Shown here one piece after another: positions 1 to 6,376 of a DNA stretch of 34,136 nt; the stretch's first letter is position 1, and each line of letters begins with the position of its first letter. A program made the translations under genes and the position numbers. Origin of the DNA: Novosphingobium sp. BW1 (GTDB lineage Bacteria; Pseudomonadota; Alphaproteobacteria; Sphingomonadales; Sphingomonadaceae); the NCBI RefSeq assembly GCF_008107685.1, contig NZ_VIRF01000038.1:1-34136 (forward strand), in the 5' to 3' direction. The notes under the pieces were generated by a model. That model searched no databases, was not told the DNA's origin, and worked only from the letters and a program-made list of their open reading frames with translations.

Positions 1-411
1 CTTCACCGGCGTGCTGCGGCGCGAGGGTATCGCCATCAGCATGGACGGCCGCGGCGCCTGGCGCGACAATGTCGTGGTCGAGCGGCTGTGGCGCTCGGTG
101 AAGTACGAGGAAGTCTACCTGCACGCCGACGCATGCGTCAGCGAAGCGCGCAGTTCGATCGGCCGATACCTGGGCTTCTACAACGCCCGGAGACCTCACT
201 CGAGCCTCGGCGGACGTACGCCCGATCAAACCTACTTTGACAATCTGCCACAGGCCGTGGCAGCGTGAATTGGCCGCGACTTGCGGGGCGTCACTCCGGC
301 CGGGCTACGCCCGACCTCCATGACGCCCCGCAGGCGCCAGCTTGAACAACCAAACCGCAGACGATCCACTTATCAAACGTCAAAGGCTGTTCAGACAAAC
401 CGAGCCACTTC
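1..411 (+). mobile_element. 3' end of an IS3-family insertion sequence
   Basis: The element enters from outside the window. It comprises the end of the transposase gene and about 140 nt of non-coding right end. A 12-bp perfect stem (282-293 with 321-332) with a smaller nested stem (301-305 with 309-313) follows the stop codon. The sequence between about 333 and 411 resembles the terminal region of IS3-type elements. The exact right border cannot be fixed because the left end and target duplication are not visible; 405-415 is my estimate. The next ORF reads into this end, so the insertion broke a resident gene. Confidence 0.7.
2..268 (+). CDS. IS3-family transposase (OrfB), C-terminal fragment
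   Basis: Partial at its 5' side: the frame is open to the window edge. The protein is the last part of the DDE integrase core of an IS3-type transposase, which cuts and joins the ends of its own element. Visible signatures are the DNVVVERLWRSVKYEE block, whose first glutamate (VER) or the following KYE region carries the catalytic acid, and the terminal YNARRPHSSLGGRTP block typical of the family. The upstream Asp residues and OrfA lie outside the window. Similar IS copies are common in sphingomonads. The family assignment is firm; the exact IS name is not determined. Confidence 0.85.
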   Translation, partial: FTGVLRREGIAISMDGRGAWRDNVVVERLWRSVKYEEVYLHADACVSEARSSIGRYLGFYNARRPHSSLGGRTPDQTYFDNLPQAVAA

Positions 412-718
412 TGTCGGCAACCACGAATTTTCCCTGAAGGCCAATCGCGCGGGACAGAGCGTTTTGACCGCCGCTGTTGCTGATCGCGCCCGGTTCATCG
501 AAAGCTTCGACTATTCGGACCTGACCAATCAGGACATGGCGATGTTTATCGAGGCTCGCGGCATCAGTGATGCCGAAGCCATCGACGCCATAGTCAAGCA
601 CTTCTCGACACCGCGCGCCGTCCGCAGCTTCCGCCGAGTGAGTGACTTCCTCGACGACATCATTGACGAAGCAGACGGCAAGCCGGTGTCAGCGGAAATC
701 GTCCGTTCCCTGATCTGA
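412..718 (+). pseudogene. IS-truncated small phage-type ORF, unknown function
   Basis: The open frame runs from inside the IS right end to 718, but only the part after about 412 looks like resident coding sequence. It encodes about 100 residues that are mostly helical and charged and end in ADGKPVSAEIVRSLI. The natural N-terminus appears lost to the IS insertion. An internal ATG at 537 (MAMFIEARG) could allow a shorter product but has only a weak ribosome-binding site. It ends 18 nt before the GemA-like gene and was probably co-transcribed with it, as part of the phage early region. I do not recognise the family. Confidence 0.5.
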
Positions 719-736
719 CACAGGAGGCTTCAAGCC

Positions 737-1153
737 ATGAACGCCAAGCGTATCCAGTTGATCCAGGTCGCCCGTAAGGCACTCGGCCTGGACGAAACCG
801 CCTACCGCGCGATCTTGCTCGAATATGGTGGAGCCGACAGCGCAAAGGCGCTCGACGATCACGGCTTTGCCCAGGTCATGGACCGCTTTCGCTATCTCGG
901 TTTCGTCAGCGATCAACGCAAGGCATCGTTCAGCACTTACGGCAGGGCGGGCATGGCCAGCCCGGCGCAAATTGCCCTGATCCGCGACCTGTGGTCCGCG
1001 AACACCGAAGGCGCGGACGAAACGGCGTTGAACCGCTGGCTGGACGGCCACTTCGGCATTTCCGCGCGGCGCTTCCTGCCTGGCGGCAAGGCCCACAAGG
1101 CGATTGGTGCCCTCAAGGCCTGGGAGCGCCGAAAGAAGGAGAGTGCCCCCTAA
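737..1153 (+). CDS. gemA: GemA-like protein (Mu gp16 family)
   Basis: A 138-residue protein of the Mu gp16/GemA family (DUF1018), early-region proteins of Mu-like transposable phages. In Mu, GemA is described as a modulator of host gene expression; the biochemical activity is poorly defined. The start MNAKRIQLIQVARKALGLDE and the central YRAILLEYGG stretch are typical, followed by the basic C-terminal half with RFLPGGKAHKAIGALKAWE. The ATG at 737 has a strong AGGAGG at 722-727. The length is usual for alphaproteobacterial members. It lies just upstream of a Mor-like activator, the same kind of regulatory company as in Mu-like phages. Confidence 0.85.
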   Translation: MNAKRIQLIQVARKALGLDETAYRAILLEYGGADSAKALDDHGFAQVMDRFRYLGFVSDQRKASFSTYGRAGMASPAQIALIRDLWSANTEGADETALNRWLDGHFGISARRFLPGGKAHKAIGALKAWERRKKESAP

Positions 1154-1203
1154 GTCCGGAAGAACGGTGGACCTGCGTTCTTATGGCTTCTTAAGCCCAA
1201 ATT

Positions 1204-1222
1204 TTGGCCTGCTCAGGCCCAA
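1204..1222 (+). other. Small hairpin after gemA
   Basis: TTGGCCTG (1204-1211) can pair with CAGGCCCAA (1214-1222), allowing one bulged base. It lies about 50 nt after the gemA stop and before the next small gene. There is no T-run, so it is more likely an RNA-stability element or weak attenuator than a terminator. Confidence 0.3.
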
Positions 1223-1267
1223 GGAAACCTAATCCAACGTCAATCCGAAAGAGAAGAGGATACAAGG

Positions 1268-1567
1268 ATGTTCAATTCGATGCCCGAAAGTACAAGCATG
1301 GTAGCCCATAGCCTCAATGATGACATGGCCCAGGACCTTGCGCTCGATGCTCTCGACGCGATTAGGTGTCTCTGCATTGAGGCTTCCAATGGACAGAGGA
1401 ATGATGGGCTCGCTCATGTCAGCGCGGACCAATTTGCATCTCTCCTTGGGCTCGTCGTCGATGAGATGCGGAGAACCCGCGAAGACAAGAAGACAATCAA
1501 GGTCAATACGTCTGACGCGCGATTTGCAGCGGCTCGACCCGAGGCGGCCACCCCGAGCCGAGCCTAA
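1268..1567 (+). CDS. Small hypothetical protein in the phage island
   Basis: A 99-residue ORF starting at ATG 1268 behind a purine-rich GAAGAGGA. The N-terminal two thirds are acidic and helical (DDMAQDLALDALDAIRCLCIEAS); the C-terminus is basic and Ala/Pro-rich. No domain is recognised. Other long frames overlap it on both strands (to 1628 on plus, 1229-1672 on minus), so coding potential is not certain; I prefer this frame because of its ribosome-binding site and the direction of its neighbours. It sits between gemA and the Mor-like gene, where Mu-like phages carry small poorly conserved early genes. Confidence 0.45.
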   Translation: MFNSMPESTSMVAHSLNDDMAQDLALDALDAIRCLCIEASNGQRNDGLAHVSADQFASLLGLVVDEMRRTREDKKTIKVNTSDARFAAARPEAATPSRA

Positions 1568-1597
1568 CCCGAAACATCCTACCAAAAGACAGTTCAC

Positions 1598-1638
1598 AGG
1601 TTGCGCCCTACTATCAGGAAAGTGGTAAGGCGCAACCT
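1598..1638. repeat. Inverted repeat, 10-bp arms
   Basis: AGGTTGCGCC (1598-1607) is the exact reverse complement of GGCGCAACCT (1629-1638), with 21 nt between. It is in the 251-nt gap between the small hypothetical gene and the Mor-like gene. It could be an operator, a folded leader or a terminator without T-run; the sequence alone does not decide. Confidence 0.5.
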
Positions 1639-1766
1639 TCCCCGCAAAATCCATGTTGCAAGACATCGGCACGCGTCCGGTGCGACTGCAAAATCCACGC
1701 TGCTAAAGTTCCGGGGCTGACATGAGGTCAGTGCATGGGGTCGGGCCCCCTTGCTTGAGACGCTCC

Positions 1767-1802
1767 GGGCTGGAGATGGAAATTTCCTTCCACCTCCAGC
1801 CC
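1767..1802 (+). other. Strong hairpin just upstream of the Mor-like gene
   Basis: The arms 1767-1781 and 1788-1802 are 15 nt each and pair with a single A-C mismatch; the loop is 6 nt (ATTTCC). The hairpin ends 16 nt before the start codon at 1819, immediately upstream of the likely Shine-Dalgarno GGGA (1808-1811). No T-run follows. The position suggests control of expression of the activator gene, but a terminator for upstream transcripts is also possible. Confidence 0.55.
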
Positions 1803-1818
1803 ACTTCGGGACTTAGGG

Positions 1819-2211
1819 ATGGAAACGACAGCATTCAGACTGCCCGGCGTTCTTGCCGAGATCGAAGAGGTTGCGGGCCGGGAAGCGGCGATAAGCGTTG
1901 CGACCTCCTACGGTGGAAGGAAACTGAAGTTTCCTACTCGCGACAGCCTCGAAGAAAAGAGCAAGAGATCTAAGCAAAATTGGCTCGTCAAAACGGTCGG
2001 CCATAGGAATGCCCTGGCCATCTGCCGGGAGTTCTTCCCCTTTGGCGGAACGGTCGATATTCCCAGCGCCCGCAATGTCTTGCGCCGCCAATACGTCTAC
2101 GAGAATGCTACAAAGCTATCGCAGGCGGAATTGTCCTCTTGCCTGGACATCAGCGAACGAGCGGTTCGCCGAATCAAATCCCAACTGCGTGACGAAGGGC
2201 TGCTCGAATGA
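1819..2211 (+). CDS. Mor-like transcriptional activator
   Basis: A 130-residue protein resembling the Mor/C family of Mu-like phages, which activate middle or late phage transcription. Two similar half-units are visible: residues 13-40, with VAGREAAISVATSYGGRKLKFP, and residues 56-83, with VGHRNALAICREFFPFGGTVDIP. They share the pattern G-x3-A-x(6-8)-G-G-x3-IP/FP seen in the Mor dimerisation region. A helix-turn-helix follows at about 99-120 (LSQAELSSCLDISERAVRRI). Start at ATG 1819 with GGGA seven nt upstream. Its ATGA end overlaps the next gene, so the two are translationally coupled. The assignment is by pattern recognition, without a profile search. Confidence 0.65.
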   Translation: METTAFRLPGVLAEIEEVAGREAAISVATSYGGRKLKFPTRDSLEEKSKRSKQNWLVKTVGHRNALAICREFFPFGGTVDIPSARNVLRRQYVYENATKLSQAELSSCLDISERAVRRIKSQLRDEGLLE

Positions 2212-2471
2212 GCAGCGCCGAGCAATCAACATCGCAATCTCCGGACGAGTTTCGCGCAAAGGTTCGTGAACAGATCGCGCAAGCCCTGGTAAGGCTCGCT
2301 GGTGACGTTCCGGAAGCCGACGCGCGCCAGACCCTGGAGTCGGCGATCAGTCACCTCGCTGACGTCTATGCGCGCAGCTTCGGCCACGCGGAAACCGTCA
2401 AAACCCTCATCTCGATTACTCGGCGCGGCCTTTGGCCTGCGAACGAGGAACTTACTGCGCCCAGGCATTGA
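2208..2471 (+). CDS. Small hypothetical phage-island protein
   Basis: An 87-residue ORF whose ATG overlaps the stop of the Mor-like gene (ATGA at 2208-2211). The protein is helical and charged (DEFRAKVREQIAQALVRLAGDVPEADARQTLE), without signal peptide, membrane segment or recognised domain. Coupling to the activator and the position 40 nt ahead of the capsid gene make it a probable co-transcribed phage gene. An accessory DNA-binding or regulatory role cannot be confirmed from sequence. Confidence 0.6.
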   Translation: MSSAEQSTSQSPDEFRAKVREQIAQALVRLAGDVPEADARQTLESAISHLADVYARSFGHAETVKTLISITRRGLWPANEELTAPRH

Positions 2472-2511
2472 GCCTGCGGCGCAAATTCCCGTGAATTGAA
2501 GGAGCTCTCTC

Positions 2512-3714
2512 ATGTCTCACGATTTTGATAAGAACCTCGGAATGATCCACCAGTCCCTGGGCGAATATCTGTCCGGGAAGGACGATAATCAGCCCATGGG
2601 GCGATTTGTCCACCCTGGCGCGAAGGCCTCGCAGCATTCGTTCAGCTCCTCTGTAAAGAGTGCTCCATCCAGCAATGCCCCCGGCGTGAAGGTCCACCAC
2701 GGCGCGCACGGCGAGGTCTACGAGCTCCAGGCGGGCGCGAAACTGGTCGATGCCTTGCCCAGCAAGGACAAGCCCGAAGTTCCCCTGGATCGGTGGCTCG
2801 CCGCGACGATGCTTGGCGACCGCTGCGAGGACAAGGCCGCCCTTGAATTCTCGCGCGAGGCGAAGAGCCGCTCGGGCGGCGCAACGGGTGTTCTCCTGCC
2901 TCAGGCCTTCCAGGGCGAATGGATCGATAACCTTCGCTCCTTCATGGTCCTCGAAGCCGCGGGGATGACGACGGCGACAATGACCGACCGGACCGTGACG
3001 AGTTCACGCGTGGTGTCCGATCCTCCGGTCGCCTGGAGGGCTGAGAGCACGGCACTGGCCGCAGGCGACCCTACGTTCGAGCTGCGCAACCTTGTTGCCA
3101 GGACCTTGGGCGTCCGCGTGCAATCCACGGTCGAGCTCGCGCAAGACTCACCGGATTTCGGCAGTCAATTGCTCAATGTCATGGGCAAGGCTCTCGCCCA
3201 CGAGATCGACCGAGTCGGCTTGATCGGAACCGGCGTTGCCAACCAGCCGACTGGCATCGTCAAGACGAGCGGGATCAATTCGGTCAGTGCCATCGGGACC
3301 CCGAGCAGCTTCTCGCCTCTCGTCAACGGGGTCCAGAAGCTGCTCGAAAACAACGTCCCGCTGGAAATCGCTGAGCGGAATGCAATCATGTCCCCGCGCA
3401 CCTGGGGCTCGCTCGAAAACCTCACGGCGACCGACAATCAGCCGCTGATGCGTCCGAATTCACTGGACCGCATGGCTTTCCGTCCGACGAACAGCATCCC
3501 GAACGATCTCGGCACGGGTACGGATGAAAGCCTCGCGATCATGGGCGACTTCCGCGAGCTGGTTCTAGGCGTCCGCATGGAGGCGACGGTGGAAGCCCTT
3601 CGCCTTCAGTCCTACGCCGACAACCTTCTCCTGGAATTCGTCGGCTTGACCCGCGTCGACTTCATGGTGCGCCGTCCCGCAAGCTTCGTGGTGCTGGAAG
3701 GCATCACTGCCTAG
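2512..3714 (+). CDS. HK97-family phage major capsid protein
   Basis: A 400-residue HK97-fold coat protein that would form the icosahedral head shell. Residues 1-120 are a variable, Ser/Gly-rich and charged N-terminal part, in the place of the scaffolding (delta) domain removed by the prohead protease. The conserved core starts at SGGATGVLLPQAF (121-133). It continues with a DPTFELRNLVARTLGVRVQ strand region and the E-loop/P-domain marker EIDRVGLIGTGVANQPTGI (231-249), and ends with RVDFMVRRPASFVVLEGI. The start is fixed by GAAGGAGCT just upstream. The gene looks intact. It precedes the protease gene, the reverse of the common order. No portal or terminase gene is near. Confidence 0.88.
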   Translation: MSHDFDKNLGMIHQSLGEYLSGKDDNQPMGRFVHPGAKASQHSFSSSVKSAPSSNAPGVKVHHGAHGEVYELQAGAKLVDALPSKDKPEVPLDRWLAATMLGDRCEDKAALEFSREAKSRSGGATGVLLPQAFQGEWIDNLRSFMVLEAAGMTTATMTDRTVTSSRVVSDPPVAWRAESTALAAGDPTFELRNLVARTLGVRVQSTVELAQDSPDFGSQLLNVMGKALAHEIDRVGLIGTGVANQPTGIVKTSGINSVSAIGTPSSFSPLVNGVQKLLENNVPLEIAERNAIMSPRTWGSLENLTATDNQPLMRPNSLDRMAFRPTNSIPNDLGTGTDESLAIMGDFRELVLGVRMEATVEALRLQSYADNLLLEFVGLTRVDFMVRRPASFVVLEGITA

Positions 3715-3748
3715 GTAGCATACGCGTCCAATTTCGAGGAACAGGCCA

Positions 3749-4387
3749 ATGAACGTGAAGTCGCTGACAATCGAAAGGATGAATGATGCGGGCAGTGGCC
3801 GCGCCCGCATCGCGCAGCTCTCCGCCGTGGACAGCGATGGCGACACTTACGCGCCTGGCGCGTTCTCCTGGGGGCAAGGCGGCGGCCAGTGGTGCCAAAT
3901 CCTGCCCGCGCACAATCGCAAGGCGATGCCGCTGGGCAAGGCCTGGATTTACGAGGAGAACGGCTGGGCCGTTGCGGATCTCTATCTCAACCTCAACACC
4001 CAGGCGGGCAAGGACTGGCACGAAACGCTTAAGTTCGACCTCGCCAAGGGCAAGCCGGTGCAGGAGTGGAGCTACGGCTATGCCGTGCTCGATGCCGATC
4101 ACCAGCAGCGCGAGGGACGCAACGTCCAGGTGCTCAAGAAGCTCGACGTGGACGAGATTTCGCCGGTCATTCGAGGGGCGGGCATCGGCACCGGAACGCT
4201 CTCAATCAAATCCGACAATCTGCGGATTGCCGATGAGAGGGAAGTCATTGCCGCGCTTGGTGCATGGCTCGAATGGGAACGCCAGAAGCATCTTCAATGC
4301 GCGCGCGGCGTTACAACGCAGGAAGTCCAGCGACTCGTTGAGACGGGTGTGAAGCAGGGCCTTGCACAATGCGATGCTTTGTCCTGA
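3749..4387 (+). CDS. HK97-family prohead protease
   Basis: A 212-residue serine protease of the phage prohead maturation family (peptidase U35 type), which trims the N-terminal part of the capsid protein inside the assembling head. Candidate catalytic residues are His55 (LPAHNRKAMPLG) and Ser108 (QEWSYGYAV), with the family's conserved block LDVDEISPVIRGAG at 132-145. All family landmarks are present, so the gene seems functional. The last 50 residues form a helical tail with EVQRLVETGVKQGL. It follows the capsid gene by 34 nt and is the last recognisable phage gene; core-type genes follow from 4523. Confidence 0.82.
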   Translation: MNVKSLTIERMNDAGSGRARIAQLSAVDSDGDTYAPGAFSWGQGGGQWCQILPAHNRKAMPLGKAWIYEENGWAVADLYLNLNTQAGKDWHETLKFDLAKGKPVQEWSYGYAVLDADHQQREGRNVQVLKKLDVDEISPVIRGAGIGTGTLSIKSDNLRIADEREVIAALGAWLEWERQKHLQCARGVTTQEVQRLVETGVKQGLAQCDALS

Positions 4388-4508
4388 CCGCAGAATTCCT
4401 GACTAACTCGGGAAATTCCGGCTTTCTGTCGCAACGACAAATCCAAAGAACCTATATAGAGTGCGGGCGGACACGCCGATGGGCGCTCTGGAATGTCGGA
4501 ATAATCGG

Positions 4509-4520
4509 GCCCGAAAGGGC
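4509..4520 (-). terminator. Possible weak terminator of the 4523-4819 gene
   Basis: Read on the minus strand, GCCC-TTTC-GGGC forms a short hairpin just after the stop codon and is followed by CCGATTATT, an AT-rich but not pure T tail. The stem is only 4 bp, so termination is uncertain. Confidence 0.3.
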
Positions 4521-4522
4521 GC

Positions 4523-4819
4523 TCAGTTCGCGCGGCGCAGGCCCGAGGCTTCGGCCAGCAGCGCCCGCTGGCGCTGCTCGTGGTGGGCATAGGCCTGCCA
4601 CTGCACGGCGGTTCCGCAGGTCAGTGCGGACCGGGTCGAGAGCACCTCGCGCTCGATGGTGCGGCAGGTGAGCTGGTCCTCGGCGGAGGCCGACGCGTTG
4701 CAGCGGGCGACCTCGCGCAGCATCTTCGCGTTGGAGCCTTGCGCCTCTGCGGCAAGCGCCGGAGTCGAAAGCCCGGCCACGCCGGCCATGGCGAGAGTAA
4801 GAACGGATATACGCAGCAT
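4523..4819 (-). CDS. Small exported Cys-containing protein, unknown
   Basis: A 98-residue protein with a clear signal peptide (MLRISVLTLAMAGVAGLSTPALA, cleavage after ALA). The mature part of about 75 residues has three cysteines (ARCNAS, LTCRTI, LTCGTA) and a charged helical C-terminus, and is probably periplasmic. The start at 4819 is chosen because the signal peptide begins there and GGAG lies at a good distance; the frame is open further upstream to 4981 but that part reads as non-coding. Its odd cysteine number would leave one unpaired. I do not recognise the family. It is the first gene after the phage island. Confidence 0.6.
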   Translation of the reverse strand: MLRISVLTLAMAGVAGLSTPALAAEAQGSNAKMLREVARCNASASAEDQLTCRTIEREVLSTRSALTCGTAVQWQAYAHHEQRQRALLAEASGLRRAN

Positions 4820-4946
4820 CGCATGTCTCCATCGGATCGAGGCCCACCCCGAAACCTGAGCAAGGTTATTTTGAGGAGGGGCAGAACGGCAACATGAGAC
4901 TGTCCAGCAGTCCAACGGCTTCCCGCAAAAACGCGAAGCCCTTGTC

Positions 4947-5026
4947 AGGGCGTCATCGCCCCTTGCCCCCAAAATCGGCACCGTTGCCTTTCACACGCCA
5001 AGCGGCGCGGGAACGGTGAGGTCGCC
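4947..5026 (+). repeat. 80-nt structured intergenic repeat, copy A
   Basis: It aligns over 80 nt with the copy at 7294-7373. Common parts are a 5' G/C hairpin (GGGCG-TCAT-CGCCC at 4948-4961), a CCCCTTGCCC segment, a central CACA-GCC-NNNN-GGY hairpin (here CGCC-AAGC-GGCG at 4996-5007) and an identical 3' end GGTGAGGTCGCC. CACCGTT (4979-4985) pairs with AACGGTG (5012-5018), enclosing the central hairpin. It lies between two minus-strand genes. It may be a REP-like dispersed element or a structured RNA. Confidence 0.5.
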
Positions 5027-5057
5027 AGTTCGGGGAGGCCCAGGGAAAGGTCCGCCT

Positions 5058-5711
5058 TCACGCCATCGCGGCGGCCAGCTTGGTGTGGTAACCCAGCCGG
5101 GCGTAGGCGCCGCCGTTGTAGGCGCGCGCGAAGGCGCGGCAGTCCTCCGGGTCGGTGGAGAGCGCGGCCATTTCGTCGTTCAGTTCGTTGTATTCGACAT
5201 AATGGGCAAGAAGTTCATAGTGCTTGAGTTCGGAGGCTACCGTACTGAAGGCGAAGGCAAAGGGGCTGGCAAAGCCAAACTCGTCCCACCACTGCCCCAG
5301 CACCTGGAACTTGCCCCAGGAGCAGGCCATGAACGCGGCATCAACATCGCCGGTCACGATTGCACCTGCCAGCTTGTCCCAGCTGCTTTCGCTGTAACCG
5401 CCGTAGCGCGGGTTGCTGAAAGTCGCGACCGACCAGCGCCCGCCGGTGTACTTGTGAAACTTGTGCCGCTCGTAGAGGATCTTGGGTCGCCCCAGTCGAT
5501 CGAACCCACCGCCCGAGGATTCCACCTGCGCCACCGCGCGGAGCTGTTTCACGCTGACATGCAGGCGCGCGGCCAGTCCGACCTCTTCCTCGTCGGTAAC
5601 AGCGGGGGCCTGGGTATTGGTGAAAGCGTTCAACAGCGCCGCGCGCGACTTGGGGCCCCAGATCCCGTCGGGCTTGGCGCCCACGGCCGATTGCAGCTCG
5701 ACAATGTTCAT
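5058..5711 (-). CDS. N-acetylmuramidase (DUF3380-type endolysin)
   Basis: A 217-residue lysozyme-like enzyme expected to cleave the glycan strands of peptidoglycan. The first 35 residues (VELQSAVGAKPDGIWGPKSRAALLNAF) are a short peptidoglycan-binding-like repeat. The muramidase domain follows, with the probable catalytic glutamate in VAQVESSGGGF (Glu64) and the markers GRPKILYERHKFH and CSWGKFQVLG. GGGAGG stands 7 nt before the ATG at 5711 but only 1 nt before the other ATG at 5717, so 5711 is preferred over longer frames reaching 5831. There is no signal peptide, so export would need a holin or another route. It is probably of phage origin, though no holin or other phage gene adjoins it. Confidence 0.8.
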   Translation of the reverse strand: MNIVELQSAVGAKPDGIWGPKSRAALLNAFTNTQAPAVTDEEEVGLAARLHVSVKQLRAVAQVESSGGGFDRLGRPKILYERHKFHKYTGGRWSVATFSNPRYGGYSESSWDKLAGAIVTGDVDAAFMACSWGKFQVLGQWWDEFGFASPFAFAFSTVASELKHYELLAHYVEYNELNDEMAALSTDPEDCRAFARAYNGGAYARLGYHTKLAAAMA

Positions 5712-5974
5712 GACCATGCCTCCCGACGGCTCGACAGGCGTTGAAAATGCGGGCCCAAGCGAAGTTGTGTCAAAGAATTTAAGATGACAAAGGCCGTAAC
5801 GGCGGGGCTGGAACTTGATATTGCGGGACAATTTACTGTGTAGGTGCGCCCTACGGCCAGCCGTTCCGGAACTGCGCTGGATGGCGGCTCGCTTCGTCGC
5901 AAGTCCTTTGCAATCGTGTGCTCGTCCCGCCTAGCAAATCCCCAAGGGACATACTGGGACTTCAGGGGTATACG

Positions 5975-6376
5975 ATGAGGGTTATCACACGCGCCACCGC
6001 GCTCGCCGCGCTGGCCATCGCCGTCACCAGCGCGCCGGCGCTCGCAGACGATCCGCGCGACCCCAGGATGCGCTCACGCGCCGCGCGCGAGGCCGACGCC
6101 GCCGAAATCCGCCGGCTCAACCGCGAACAGGCCGCCTACGTTGCGCGCCGCGATGCCCACTACGCACAAGGCTGGGACGCCTGGCGCGCCGCAGAGGCCG
6201 ACCGCCGCGTCTACGAGGACTACAGCGCCCGCGCCTACGAAGAGGATAGGCGCGCCTACGAGGACGACCGCAGCCGCTACGCCCGCGCCCGGCAGGACTA
6301 CGAGGCCGACCGCGCCGCCTGGGAACGCGATGTGCGCGCCTGCCGCCAGGGGTACTACAGCCGCTGCGGGGGCTGA
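5975..6376 (+). CDS. Exported Tyr/Arg/Asp-rich repetitive protein, unknown
   Basis: A 133-residue protein with signal peptide MRVITRATALAALAIAVTSAPALA. The mature part is nearly all charged helix. Residues of the type YEDxR/AYEEDR/YEADR recur about every 7-14 positions, then a short tail ACRQGYYSRCGG has two cysteines. The composition (Arg, Ala, Asp, Glu, Tyr, with almost no Leu, Ile or Val after the signal) suggests a single long or coiled-coil helix in the periplasm. The ATG at 5975 has AGGGG upstream; the frame is open from 5918 but the signal peptide sets the start. It is divergent from the muramidase gene. I do not recognise a named family. Confidence 0.6.
   Translation: MRVITRATALAALAIAVTSAPALADDPRDPRMRSRAAREADAAEIRRLNREQAAYVARRDAHYAQGWDAWRAAEADRRVYEDYSARAYEEDRRAYEDDRSRYARARQDYEADRAAWERDVRACRQGYYSRCGG

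Noticed and set aside
1229..1672. Minus-strand frame opposite the small phage-island gene
   Set aside because: It runs against all neighbours and has no recognisable feature; the plus frame at 1268 has a better ribosome-binding site. Neither is certain.
4369..4671. Plus-strand frame after the prohead protease
   Set aside because: It overlaps the 3' half of the minus-strand exported-protein gene and ends in Arg/Pro-rich noise.
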